The notes under the pieces were generated by a model. It made no database searches. It saw only the letters and a list, made by a program, of their open reading frames with translations, and had not been told where the DNA came from. Below, piece after piece: positions 25,948-34,316 of a DNA stretch of 64,000 nucleotides. The DNA is from Streptomyces sp. CBMA152 (GTDB taxonomy: Bacteria > Actinomycetota > Actinomycetes > Streptomycetales > Streptomycetaceae): positions 1-64,000 of the forward strand of contig NZ_MECJ01000010.1 of the NCBI RefSeq assembly GCF_014596475.1, given 5' to 3'. The stretch's first letter is position 1, and each line of letters begins with the position of its first letter. A program made the translations under genes and the position numbers.

Positions 25948-26478
25948 TCAACCGCCGTGCGCCTCGCGGTGGTCGCGCGCCAACCCGAGGTACATCGCCG
26001 CGTTGACCTTGATGCCCTCGCGCTCCTCCTCCGTCAGTTCCCGGCGGACCTTGGCGGGTACGCCCGCGACCAGCGAGCCGGGCGGGACGACCATGCCCTG
26101 CGGCACCAGCGCCTGCGCGGCGACCAGCGAACCCGCCCCGATCACGGCCCCGTTGAGCACGGTGGCGCCCATGCCGACGAGCACGTCGTCCTCGACGGTG
26201 CAGCCGTGCAGCACGGCGTTGTGCCCCACCGAGACGCGCTCGCCGACGGTGACCGGGAAGCCGGGGTCGACGTGGACCGTGCAGTTGTCCTGAATGTTGC
26301 TGTCGGCGCCGAGCACGATCGGGCCGCAGTCGGCCCGCAGCACCGTGTGGTACCAGACGCTCGCCCCGGCGGCCAGGGTCACCTCGCCGAGCACCACGGC
26401 GGTGGGTGCGGTGAACGCCGCCGGATCGATCTGCGGCTTCTTGCCGCCCACACCCACGACCAACGCCCGCTCTGCCAT
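25948..26478 (-). CDS. Gamma-class carbonic anhydrase-like protein
   Basis: A 176-residue left-handed beta-helix protein with repeats ADSNIQDNCTVHVD, GERVSVGHNAVLHGC and DDVLVGMGATVLNGAVIG. The three zinc histidines of the gamma-CA/YrdA family fit H in CTVHVD, GHNAVLHGC. The ATG at 26478 is chosen because GAAGGAG lies 6 nt upstream; a longer frame begins at 26580 without one. Relatives have been called carbonic anhydrase or metal-binding acetyltransferase homologues, and activity is often undetected. Confidence 0.86.
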   Translation of the reverse strand: MAERALVVGVGGKKPQIDPAAFTAPTAVVLGEVTLAAGASVWYHTVLRADCGPIVLGADSNIQDNCTVHVDPGFPVTVGERVSVGHNAVLHGCTVEDDVLVGMGATVLNGAVIGAGSLVAAQALVPQGMVVPPGSLVAGVPAKVRRELTEEEREGIKVNAAMYLGLARDHREAHGG

Positions 26479-26573
26479 GCGCCACTCCTTCGTACGGATC
26501 TCATCGCACCCAGGGGGCACGGTAGGCGACGGTGCGCCCGGGCGTGCGCGCGGGTGGTCCGTACGATCGTCGA

Positions 26574-27017
26574 ATGGCACTCTTCCGGATCGACCGGCGT
26601 ACGGAGCTGAGCTGCGCCGAGGCGTGGCGGCGGCTGACCGACTGGCCCCGCCACTCGGGGAGCGTGCCGCTGACCCGGATCACCGTCGCCACCCCGCCGC
26701 CGACCGGCGTCGGCACGGTCTTCGTGGCGCGGACCGGCATCGGGCGCCTGGCGTTCGAGGACCCGATGGAGGTCGTGGTCTGGGAGCCGCCGCAGGCGCA
26801 GCGGCTCCCAGGACACTGCCGGATGGAGAAGCGCGGGCGGCTCGTCATCGGCTGGGCCGAGATCGAGGTGCGCCCCGATCCCTCGGGGACCGGGGCGCGT
26901 CTCGTCTGGCGCGAGGAGCTGCGGGTGCGCGGACTGCCGCGCGCGCTCGACCCGTTGGTCGCCCCGGCGGGGCGGCTGGTCTTCGGGCGAGCGCTGACCG
27001 TACTCCTGAAGAGCTGA
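26574..27017 (+). CDS. SRPBCC-family protein
   Basis: A 147-residue START/Bet v1-like fold (polyketide cyclase/dehydrase family). The N-terminal strand MALFRIDRRTEL and helix SCAEAWRRLTDWPRHSGSVP open the fold, and the long C-terminal helix ALDPLVAPAGRLVFGRALTVLLKS closes it. The ATG at 26574 follows the divergent carbonic-anhydrase-like gene. It probably binds a hydrophobic ligand; no catalytic motif is visible. It is convergent with the DedA gene, 3 nt apart. Confidence 0.8.
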   Translation: MALFRIDRRTELSCAEAWRRLTDWPRHSGSVPLTRITVATPPPTGVGTVFVARTGIGRLAFEDPMEVVVWEPPQAQRLPGHCRMEKRGRLVIGWAEIEVRPDPSGTGARLVWREELRVRGLPRALDPLVAPAGRLVFGRALTVLLKS

Positions 27018-27020
27018 CGG

Positions 27021-27671
27021 TCAGTCAGCGGCAGGAACGTTCTCGGCGGGGGCCGACTCGACCTCGGCCGATGCCTTCTTGGCGCGGTTCTTGACGACGA
27101 GCATCGAGACCACGCCGAACACCGCCGCGAGCCCGAGGCCGACGTACGAGAAGTTCTTCAGATACGACTCGGCGACCGTGCCGATGTAGTAGATCGCGGC
27201 CGTGGTGCCGCCCGCCCAGCAGATGCCGCCGAGCAGGTTGGCGATGAAGAACTTCCAGTACGGCATGTGCAGCACGCCCGCCAGCGGCCCCGCGAAGATC
27301 CGCAGCAGCGCGATGAAGCGGCCGACGAACACCGCCCACATGCCCCACTTCTGGAAGGACTTCTCCGCCATGGCGACATGGCCTTCGCTGAAGTGCTTGG
27401 GGAACTTGGCGGCGAGCCAGGCGAGCAGCGGTCTGCCGCCCTTGCGGCCGATCGCGTAGCCGATCGAGTCGCCGACGACCGCGCCGACCACGGCGGCGGC
27501 GCCCAGGATCACCGGGTTGATGTGTCCCTGCTGGGAGGCCAGCAGCGCCGAGCTGACGAGGACGATCTCGCCCGGCAGCGGAATGCCGAGGCTTTCCAAG
27601 CCGATGACCAGCCCCACCAGGAGATAGACACTGACGGCGGGGATGTTCTCCAGCCACTCCTGGATGTGCAA
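27021..27671 (-). CDS. DedA-family membrane protein
   Basis: A 216-residue integral membrane protein of the DedA/SNARE-associated family, which includes undecaprenyl-phosphate and phospholipid translocases. Family segments are present: GLESLGIPLPGEIVLVSSALLA, GDSIGYAIGRKGGRPL, and VFVGRFIALLRIFAGPLAGV, whose F-x-G-R-F-x-P-x-x-R-like stretch carries functional arginines. A charged tail (KNRAKKASAEVESAP) follows the last helix. The TTG at 27671 is chosen because GGGAGG stands upstream. Confidence 0.88.
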   Translation of the reverse strand: MHIQEWLENIPAVSVYLLVGLVIGLESLGIPLPGEIVLVSSALLASQQGHINPVILGAAAVVGAVVGDSIGYAIGRKGGRPLLAWLAAKFPKHFSEGHVAMAEKSFQKWGMWAVFVGRFIALLRIFAGPLAGVLHMPYWKFFIANLLGGICWAGGTTAAIYYIGTVAESYLKNFSYVGLGLAAVFGVVSMLVVKNRAKKASAEVESAPAENVPAAD

Positions 27672-27758
27672 CGCCCGTTTCCTCCCGATAGCGACGGGCT
27701 GACGCCCGGCGTACGCCCCCCTTGGCGCACGTCGGGAAGCCTACCCGCTCGGGTCCGC

Positions 27759-30224
27759 TCACCGACGGTCCGCGACGCGCACCTCCCCGTACCCCGTGAG
27801 TCTGAGGTCGCGCGCCGAGGCGCCCACCTCGACGCGGCGGCGCCCCGTGCCGAGCACCCAGCCGTGCCGCACCGCGTCCCAGGACGAGAGTGAGCGGGGC
27901 GCGATGCGGACCGTGACCCGGCGCGAGTCGCCCGGGTCCAACTCCAGGCGCCGGTAGCCCGCGAGCGCGCGCTCCACCTGGTCGAGCCGCAGCTCCGGCG
28001 AGGGCCCGACGTAGACCTGGGCGACCTCGATGCCGGTGCGCCGCCCCGTGTTGCGGACGGTGAAGCCCACCACCAGTCCCCCGTGCTCGGCCCGCACGTC
28101 CAGATCGTCGTACGCGAACGTCGTGTACGAGAGCCCGTGGCCGAACGGGAACAGCGGCTCCACTCCCTCCGCGTCGTACCAGCGGTAGCCGAGGTGGATG
28201 CCCTCGGAGTACTCCTCGACGCCGTCGACGCCCGGGTAGCGGCGCGCGTCCCCGGCCACCGGGTGGCGGTCGTCGGAGACCGGGAACGACTGGGTGAGCC
28301 GTCCGCCCGGGTCGCAGTCTCCGAACAGCACGGCGGCGGTGGCGGCCGCGCCCTCCTGGCCCGGGTAGTACATCTGGAGCACGGCGGCGGTCCGCTCCAG
28401 CCACGGCATCGTGGTGCTGGAGGAGGTGTTGAGGACCACGGTGGTACGGGAGTTGACGGCGGCGACCGCGTCGACGAGCGCGTTCTGGTGGCCGGGCAGG
28501 GCCAGGGTGGTGCGGTCGGCGCCCTCGGTCGCGTCCTCGTACACGAAGAGCACGACGCTCGCGGCCGCGCGCGCCACGCGTACCGCCTCGGCGACATCGG
28601 CGGCGCGGGTCGCCCCGGTGATCCGGCGCAGCCGGAAGAGCTGCCCGTCGGCGCCGCCCTTCGCGGTGATCTTCAGGGTGTGCGGCCCGGCCGCGAGCCG
28701 CAGCGTGGCGCGCCGCACGGCGAGGCCGTCGGGGGCCGCGCTGACCAGGCCGCCCGCGAAGTACTCGCCGTAGCCCGGAGCGAGCGGGAAGAGGTCGGTG
28801 CCGTCGAGCAGGACGACGGGCCGTTCGCGTCCGGAGTAGTGGATGACCAGCGTCCACTCGTCGGCCTCGGCGACCGTGAGCGTTCCGTCGTACGTCCAGG
28901 TCGCCCCGGCCGCCACGTGTTGGCCTTCGAAGTCGGCGCCTGGCGAGACGGCGGTGGCGGGCAGGGCGCGGCCGAACAGGTCCTCGCCGAGCGCGTACCG
29001 CACCCGCGCACCCTCGCCCGCCCGGGCGGTGATCGCGTCCAGCGGGCTGTCCGCCCGGTCCGGCACGACATGGGCGCTGCCGCCGCCGCTGACGAACGGG
29101 AGCGCGCCGGTCGGGCCGATGACGGCGAGGGAGCGGGCGGCGGCGCCGGTGAGCGGCAGGGCGCGGTCCTCGTTGCGCAGCAGGGTCGCGCCCGCCTTGG
29201 CGACCTTCAGAGCGGTACGGGCCCCGGCCGCCGCGTCGCGCGCGGGCCGGGGCGGGGCGCCGCCGTCGAGCAGCCCGAAGCGGTCCATGACGGACAGGAC
29301 GCGGCGCACCGAGCGGTCGACCAGCGCCTCGGGGACGCTGCCGTCCCGCACGGCCCGCTTGAGTGCCTCGCCGAAGTAGGCGTCGTTCGGCATCTCCATG
29401 TCGAGCCCGGCGCCGATCGCGGCGGCCGTGGAGTGGGCGGCGAACCAGTCGGTCATCACCCACCCCTCGAAGCCCCACGCGTCCCGCAGCACCCCGGTGA
29501 GCAGGCTCGCGTTCTCGCAGGCGAAGGTGCCGTTGACCTTGTTGTACGCGCCCATCACCGCGCCGGCACGGGCTCCGACCGCCGCCTCGAAGCCGCGCAG
29601 CTCCGCCTCGTGCAGGGTCTGCTCGTCGGCCCGCACGTCGATCGACATGCGGTCCTTCTCCTGGTTGTTGAGGGCGAAGTGCTTGACCGTGGCGATCAGT
29701 CCCTGCCCCTGGATGCCGCGCACCTCCTCGGCGACGAGGTCGGCCGCGAGCAGCGGGTCCTCGGAGAAGGTCTCGAAGTTGCGGCCCGCGTACGGGGTGC
29801 GGATCCGGTTGACCATCGGCGAGAGCAGCACGTCCTGGCCGAGCGCGCGGCCCTCGCGGCCGATGACCTCGCCGTACTCGCGGGCGAGCGCGGGGTCGAA
29901 GGCCGAGGCGAGCATCACGGGCGCGGGCAGGGCGGTGGCGTGCCGGGCGACCCGCACCCCGGCGGGGCCGTCGGCGAGGCGCAGGGGCGGGATGCCCAGG
30001 CGCGGGACGCCCGGGAGGTAGCCGGCCTGGCCGAGGCTGTGCGGGTCGTCGGCGCCGTGCAGGAGGGTCAGCTTCTCGTCGAGGGTGAGGCGGCTCAGGA
30101 GCGCCGCTACGCGGTGGCCGGACGCGTGGGCGGGCACGGCGCTCCAGCCGGTGGCGGCCGCGGCGACCGTGACGGCGCCGCCGAGCAGCCAGAGTGCGGA
30201 GCGCCGGGAAACGGTGTCGGACAT
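27759..30224 (-). CDS. Secreted glycoside hydrolase family 3 enzyme (beta-glucosidase-like)
   Basis: An 821-residue exported enzyme. A Tat-type signal (SRRSALWLLGGAVTVAAAATG, ending AHA) occupies residues 1-34. The GH3 N-terminal barrel follows, with LADGPAG, KHFALNNQE and the nucleophile aspartate in GWVMTDWF near residue 259. The C-terminal sandwich domain is interrupted by a PA14-like insert (about 440-520: TWTYDGTLTV to GYGEYFAGG), as in family beta-glucosidases. A fibronectin III-like end closes the protein. The ATG at 30224 is preferred over an upstream frame extension because AAAGGAG precedes it and the signal starts there. Confidence 0.92.
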   Translation of the reverse strand: MSDTVSRRSALWLLGGAVTVAAAATGWSAVPAHASGHRVAALLSRLTLDEKLTLLHGADDPHSLGQAGYLPGVPRLGIPPLRLADGPAGVRVARHATALPAPVMLASAFDPALAREYGEVIGREGRALGQDVLLSPMVNRIRTPYAGRNFETFSEDPLLAADLVAEEVRGIQGQGLIATVKHFALNNQEKDRMSIDVRADEQTLHEAELRGFEAAVGARAGAVMGAYNKVNGTFACENASLLTGVLRDAWGFEGWVMTDWFAAHSTAAAIGAGLDMEMPNDAYFGEALKRAVRDGSVPEALVDRSVRRVLSVMDRFGLLDGGAPPRPARDAAAGARTALKVAKAGATLLRNEDRALPLTGAAARSLAVIGPTGALPFVSGGGSAHVVPDRADSPLDAITARAGEGARVRYALGEDLFGRALPATAVSPGADFEGQHVAAGATWTYDGTLTVAEADEWTLVIHYSGRERPVVLLDGTDLFPLAPGYGEYFAGGLVSAAPDGLAVRRATLRLAAGPHTLKITAKGGADGQLFRLRRITGATRAADVAEAVRVARAAASVVLFVYEDATEGADRTTLALPGHQNALVDAVAAVNSRTTVVLNTSSSTTMPWLERTAAVLQMYYPGQEGAAATAAVLFGDCDPGGRLTQSFPVSDDRHPVAGDARRYPGVDGVEEYSEGIHLGYRWYDAEGVEPLFPFGHGLSYTTFAYDDLDVRAEHGGLVVGFTVRNTGRRTGIEVAQVYVGPSPELRLDQVERALAGYRRLELDPGDSRRVTVRIAPRSLSSWDAVRHGWVLGTGRRRVEVGASARDLRLTGYGEVRVADRR

Positions 30225-30311
30225 GACCGTCACTCCTTTGTGTGCGGGCACCACGAGATGACACGTGCAAACGGGCGGACGTGCTTCGGCTTGTGAACCC
30301 ACCATGCGCCA

Positions 30312-30383
30312 CAACAGTGTTGACACGCCGTCAGGCGTCACGTGTTGTCCGAGAAAGCTAGGACTGCCCCCTGAAGGAGTCAA
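30312..30383 (-). promoter_or_regulatory. Promoter and operator region of the GH3 glycosidase gene
   Basis: On the reverse strand TTGACT (30383-30378), a 17-nt spacer and TAGCTT (30360-30355) form a near-consensus vegetative promoter. Just downstream lie the inverted repeat ACGCC-TGAC-GGCGT and the palindrome CAACACTGTTG (30312-30322), placed where a repressor would block initiation. This leaves about 124 nt of leader before the ATG. I do not see the CebR-type inverted repeat. Confidence 0.65.
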
Positions 30384-30402
30384 TAAGTTGAACAAGAAAT
30401 AG

Positions 30403-30438
30403 CCCCGGCCCCGAGCGCGTCAGCACTCGGGGCCGGGG
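30403..30438 (-). terminator. Intrinsic terminator-like hairpin after the thioesterase gene
   Basis: CCCCGGCCCCGAG (30403-30415) pairs perfectly with CTCGGGGCCGGGG (30426-30438): a 13-bp stem with a 10-nt loop, 20 nt beyond the stop of the leftward hotdog gene. On the reverse strand it is followed by CTATTTCTTG, mildly T-rich. It also separates that gene from the glycosidase promoter. Confidence 0.75.
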
Positions 30439-30458
30439 CAGGTCCGGACGTGGGTCCG

Positions 30459-30911
30459 TCAGGCGTTGGGGCGCAGGGTCCACACGACGGTCATCTCGCC
30501 GGTGACCGCGCCGTCCTCGCGCTGGATGGCGATGGCGACGGGGAACTCCGGGCGCTGCCCGGCGTCCAGCTCGGCGACGACGTCGGCGATCGGGCGGCCG
30601 AGCGTCGCAGTGGCGGTGACCACACCCATCGCGAGCTTCTTGTAGCCGATTTCCGCCTTGACGGCGAGCGGCACGGCACGGTGCATCTGGTCGCCGAAGG
30701 CCGCGATCACGATCGCGCCGCTGGCGGACTCGGCGAGCGTGAACATCGCGCCGGCGTGCGGTCCGCCCACGTGGTTGTGGTAGTCGGCCTGGTCCGGCAG
30801 CCGGACCACGGCCCGCTCCGGGGTGGTCTCCAGGAACTCCAGGTTCAGGGTCCTGGCCATGGGAACGGTGGCGGCGAGCATCTCGCCGACGGACATCTGA
30901 TCAGCGCTCAT
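30459..30911 (-). CDS. Hotdog-fold thioesterase-like protein (PaaI/DUF4442)
   Basis: A 150-residue hotdog protein. YHNHVGGPHAGAMFTLAESASG is the central helix and catalytic-loop region of the PaaI/DUF4442 group, followed by strands KAEIGYKKLAMGVVTATA. The ATG at 30911 lacks a Shine-Dalgarno but lies 8 nt after TAACAT on the reverse strand, suggesting a leaderless transcript. A longer frame from 30950 is the alternative. Acyl-CoA substrate unknown. Confidence 0.82.
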   Translation of the reverse strand: MSADQMSVGEMLAATVPMARTLNLEFLETTPERAVVRLPDQADYHNHVGGPHAGAMFTLAESASGAIVIAAFGDQMHRAVPLAVKAEIGYKKLAMGVVTATATLGRPIADVVAELDAGQRPEFPVAIAIQREDGAVTGEMTVVWTLRPNA

Positions 30912-31006
30912 GGGGAGCGATGTTACCCGCGAGTAGTAGACCTTGACCATCCCCCCACAGGGGCGGACGTAGCAGGAGTGACGTGGCCCCTCTATGGTTA
31001 CTCGCC

Positions 31007-32068
31007 ATGTGGCAAGGACAGCAGCCGCCCGGGGGCGAGCAGAATCCGCAGGACCCTAACCAGAACCCGTATCAGCAGCCGGGGTACCAAGCACCCAACC
31101 CGTACCAGCAGCCGACGCAGCCGGGGTACCAGGCTCCGGCCGGCGGCTACCAGCAGCCGGGTTACCCGCAGCAGCCCAACCCGTACCAGCAGCCGACGGT
31201 GCCGCAGTACCCCGTCGCGGCTCCGCCCGGACCGCCGATGCCGGGCCAGGACGGCGGGAACAAGAAGAAGACGACGATCATCGCGATCGTCGCCGCGAGC
31301 GCGGTCGTGATCGCGGCCGTCGTCACCGGCGTCGTGGTCATGAAGGACGACGGCAAGAAGGACGACAAGGCCGACAACAAGCCGACCAAGAGCGCCGCAC
31401 CGCAGCAGTCCGCGTCGTCCGGCGCCCCCACCGACAACCCGCGTGGCGGCTCCACCGTGGAGGAGAAGCCGACCATCGAGGGGTGGAAGGTCATCACCAA
31501 CCCCAAGTGGGGCACGTCCTTCGACGTCCCGGCGGACTGGGACTTCAAGGGGCCGGACTGGACCGGTGGCTTCGAGGACCACAAGGACCCGACCGGCAAG
31601 CCGCTGATCGTGCAGTCGGCGCCCGCGTACTACAAGCCCAAGTGGTGCTCGGAGGACTCCAACCACGACGGCAACCTTGAGTACACCGACCTCGCGGGCA
31701 CCGGCACCAAGGGCGCCGACGGCGCCAAGAACACCGACGAGGTCGCCGAGAACCAGGTGCCCTGGTGGGTGTACGGCGCGTACACGCAGCCGGACAAGAA
31801 GATCATCAAGACCGTCAAGCCGGTCCCGTACACCACCAAGTCGGGCATCACCGGCAGCGTCGCCCGCGCCTCGGCGACCGGGGTCAAGAAGACCGGCAAG
31901 TGCTCCACCGACGGCCAGGCGATCGTCTTCGGCTTCAAGAACGCCAAGGGCGACTTCGTGGCCTGGAACCTGTACTCGGCCACCGGCGTCAACGGCGCGG
32001 TCTCCGAAGAAACGATCCAGAAGATCCTCAGCACCGTCCGTCTGGCGAGCACGGCGCCCACCGGCTGA
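31007..32068 (+). CDS. Membrane-anchored protein with Pro/Gln/Tyr-rich N-terminus
   Basis: A 353-residue protein. Residues 1-85 are a cytoplasmic, disordered tract of NPYQQP/PGYQ repeats. A charged KKK precedes one transmembrane helix (TTIIAIVAASAVVIAAVVTGVVVM, about 87-110). A Lys/Asp/Ser linker leads to an extracellular domain (about 155-353) with GWKVITNPKWGTSFDVPADW and cysteines in KWCSED and GKCST. Such architecture is common in Streptomyces membrane proteins of unknown role. ATG 31007 has no ribosome site, and TATGGT lies 8 nt upstream, so it is perhaps leaderless. Function not recognised. Confidence 0.85.
   Translation: MWQGQQPPGGEQNPQDPNQNPYQQPGYQAPNPYQQPTQPGYQAPAGGYQQPGYPQQPNPYQQPTVPQYPVAAPPGPPMPGQDGGNKKKTTIIAIVAASAVVIAAVVTGVVVMKDDGKKDDKADNKPTKSAAPQQSASSGAPTDNPRGGSTVEEKPTIEGWKVITNPKWGTSFDVPADWDFKGPDWTGGFEDHKDPTGKPLIVQSAPAYYKPKWCSEDSNHDGNLEYTDLAGTGTKGADGAKNTDEVAENQVPWWVYGAYTQPDKKIIKTVKPVPYTTKSGITGSVARASATGVKKTGKCSTDGQAIVFGFKNAKGDFVAWNLYSATGVNGAVSEETIQKILSTVRLASTAPTG
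31064..31206 (+). repeat. Degenerate tandem coding repeat (NPYQQP)
   Basis: AACCCGTACCAGCAGCCG-type 18-bp units recur three times (about 31064, 31096, 31179), with shorter GGGTACCAG/CAGCAGCCGGG units between them. They encode the proline/glutamine-rich cytoplasmic tract. Nearly identical codons suggest recent expansion by slippage. Confidence 0.7.
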
Positions 32069-32134
32069 TCCGGCCGACACGCCGTAGAACCGGCCGGTTC
32101 CGAGCGCGGTAGCACCCCCGGTACCGCAATCGGT

Positions 32135-32164
32135 TTGGCACATCGAGGCGGCGGCGGAGATAGT
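32135..32164 (+). promoter_or_regulatory. Likely promoter of the MFS transporter (leaderless)
   Basis: TTGGCA (32135-32140), an 18-nt spacer and GATAGT (32159-32164) are followed after 6 nt by the GTG start. That distance puts transcription initiation at the start codon. The 102-bp gap from 32069 otherwise contains nothing recognisable. Confidence 0.5.
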
Positions 32165-32170
32165 CCACAC

Positions 32171-33481
32171 GTGACATCTGCCGCCGCCGCTTCCCGTTTC
32201 CGCCGTCCCACCTGGGCGGGCCGCAACTACTCCTTGCTCACCGCCGCCGCGATCGTGACCAACCTGGGCAGCCAGGGCGCGCTCATCGCCTCGGCGTTCG
32301 CGGTGCTGCAATCGGGCGGCGACGGCGGGGACGTGGGTCTGGTGGCGGCGGCCCGTACCGTGCCGCTCGTCCTCTTCCTGCTCGTCGGCGGCGCGTTGGC
32401 GGACCGCATACCCCGGCACCGGGTGATGGTCGCCGCCAACACCCTCAACTTCCTCTCCCAGGGCGCCTTCGCGCTGCTCGTTCTCAACGGCACCCCCGCG
32501 CTCTGGCAGATGATGGCGCTCAGCGCACTCGGCGGAGTGGGGCAGGCGTTCTTCAGCCCGGCCTCCGAGGGCATGCTGATGTCCAGCGTGCAGGGCGAGC
32601 AGGCCGGACGCGCCTTCGCGCTCTACCGGATGGCGATGCAGGGCGCCGGGATCGGCGGCGCGGCCCTCGGCGGCGCGCTCATCGCCGCGGTCGGCCCCGG
32701 CTGGGTCCTCGCCGTCGACGCCGCCGCCTTCGCCGTCGCGGGCGCGCTGCGCGCCTTCATCGACGTGAGCGACGTCCCGGCCCGCGCGCCCGGCGGTGGC
32801 ATCCTCGCCGATCTGCGCGACGGCTGGCAGGAGTTCATCGGCCGCCCCTGGCTGTGGGCGATCGTGGCGCAGTTCTCCCTCGTCAACGCCGTGGTGGTGG
32901 CCGCCGACGCGGTGTACGGGCCGCTGGTCGCCCGGGATCATCTGGGCGGGCCGGGGCCGTGGGGTCTGGCGCTCGCCGCGTTCGGGGCGGGCACCGTCGG
33001 CGGCGCGCTGGTGATGATGCGCTGGAAGCCGCGCCGACTGCTGTTCGTCGGCACGCTCTGCGTCTTCCCGCTCGCCCTGCCGTCCGCCGCGCTCGCGGTG
33101 CCCGCGCCGGTCGGGGTGCTGGTCGCGGTGATGTTCGTGACGGGTGTGTCGATCGAGGTGTTCGGCGTCTCCTGGATGACCGCGATGCACCAGGAGATCC
33201 CCGAGGAGAAGCTGTCCCGGGTCTCCGCGTACGACTGGCTGGGCTCGCTCGCCATGGTGCCGCTGGCCACGGCGCTGGCAGGCCCGGCCGAGAGCGCGTT
33301 CGGCCGGACGTCCGCGCTGTGGGGCTGCGCGGTGGTGATCGTGGTCCTGACGGCAGCGGTGCTGCTGGTCCCGGACGTACGCAATCTGGTGCGCCGCACC
33401 ACGCCGGTGGCGTCCGGGATGCCTTCGGACGCGGCTGCCGATTCAGCCGATGCCGAACGCCCCGTCGGGGGGCTGGGGTGA
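32171..33481 (+). CDS. MFS transporter
   Basis: A 436-residue, roughly 12-helix major facilitator. The loop-2/3 signature GGALADRIPRHRVM is followed by hydrophobic segments (LWQMMALSALGGVGQAFFSP, WVLAVDAAAFAVAGALRAF, LVAVMFVTGVSIEVFGVSW). It resembles the MFS_3/enterobactin-exporter-like group; the substrate is not predictable. The start GTG 32171 (TSAAAASRF) fits the promoter spacing. Its last 39 nt overlap the convergent spermidine-synthase-like gene. Confidence 0.88.
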   Translation: MTSAAAASRFRRPTWAGRNYSLLTAAAIVTNLGSQGALIASAFAVLQSGGDGGDVGLVAAARTVPLVLFLLVGGALADRIPRHRVMVAANTLNFLSQGAFALLVLNGTPALWQMMALSALGGVGQAFFSPASEGMLMSSVQGEQAGRAFALYRMAMQGAGIGGAALGGALIAAVGPGWVLAVDAAAFAVAGALRAFIDVSDVPARAPGGGILADLRDGWQEFIGRPWLWAIVAQFSLVNAVVVAADAVYGPLVARDHLGGPGPWGLALAAFGAGTVGGALVMMRWKPRRLLFVGTLCVFPLALPSAALAVPAPVGVLVAVMFVTGVSIEVFGVSWMTAMHQEIPEEKLSRVSAYDWLGSLAMVPLATALAGPAESAFGRTSALWGCAVVIVVLTAAVLLVPDVRNLVRRTTPVASGMPSDAAADSADAERPVGGLG

Positions 33482-34288
33482 CGGCTGCGCCTCGGCGTCC
33501 GGTACCGGCACCGCGGCACCGATGAACCGCCGCAGCGCGTCGCCGTGTTCGACCCGCGCCGGGAACGCGTCCCCGGCGGTCAGCCGGGCGAGCTCCGCGA
33601 TCGGGAGCGGCCGCTGCGAGGCGAGCAGCACCACGTTCCCGAACCGCCGCCCGCGCAGCACCGCCGGTTCGGCGATCAGTGCGACCTCGGCGAACACCGC
33701 CCGGAAATTGGCGAGTTGGGAGCGCAGGAAGGCGAAGGGCGCGCCGTCGGCGAGGTTGGCCACATAGAGCCCGCCGGGCTTCAGCACCCGCTCGGCGACC
33801 CGTGCGTACTCGACCGAGGTCAGGTGCGCGGGCACCCGGGAGCCGCCGAAGACATCGGCGACCAGCAGATCGACCGAGTGGGCCGGGGCTTTCTCGGCCC
33901 AGCCGCGCGCGTCGTCCGCGTGCACCCGGATCCCACACCCCTCGGGCAGCGGCAGATGTTCGCCGACGAGCCCGATCAGCCCCCGGTCGGCCTCCACCAC
34001 GTCCTGGCGCGAGCCGGGCCGGGTGGCCGCCACATAGCGGGGCAGCGTGAGCGCGCCACCGCCGAGGTGCAGGACGTCCAGCGGGGCGCCCTCCTCCCCC
34101 GCGCGGTCGACGACATGGGCGAGCCTGCGGGCGTACTCGAACTCGATGTACGTCGGGTCGTCGAGGTCGACGTACGACTGGGGCGCCCCGTTCACCGTGA
34201 GCAGCCAGGCCCGCTCCCGGTCCACGTCGGGCATCAGCTTGGCGGTGCCCCAGTCCACTGTCCGGCTGACCGGTATCGGCTCGTTCAC
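33443..34288 (-). CDS. Spermidine synthase-like protein
   Basis: A 281-residue polyamine-synthase fold. YIEFEYARRLAHV precedes the nucleotide site DVLHLGGGALTLPRYVA (LGGG motif), DVVEADRGLI holds the acidic ligand, and DLLVADVFGG is the active-site DxF region. In true spermidine synthases the last stretch contains key acids; here V-F-G-G suggests a related but uncertain activity. The GTG at 34288 with GGGACGG is preferred to a frame extension from 34405 that would overlap the patatin gene. Confidence 0.82.
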   Translation of the reverse strand: MNEPIPVSRTVDWGTAKLMPDVDRERAWLLTVNGAPQSYVDLDDPTYIEFEYARRLAHVVDRAGEEGAPLDVLHLGGGALTLPRYVAATRPGSRQDVVEADRGLIGLVGEHLPLPEGCGIRVHADDARGWAEKAPAHSVDLLVADVFGGSRVPAHLTSVEYARVAERVLKPGGLYVANLADGAPFAFLRSQLANFRAVFAEVALIAEPAVLRGRRFGNVVLLASQRPLPIAELARLTAGDAFPARVEHGDALRRFIGAAVPVPDAEAQPSPQPPDGAFGIG

Positions 34289-34316
34289 CGTCCCATTGTG
34301 CGTCAGCGGATGGTCC

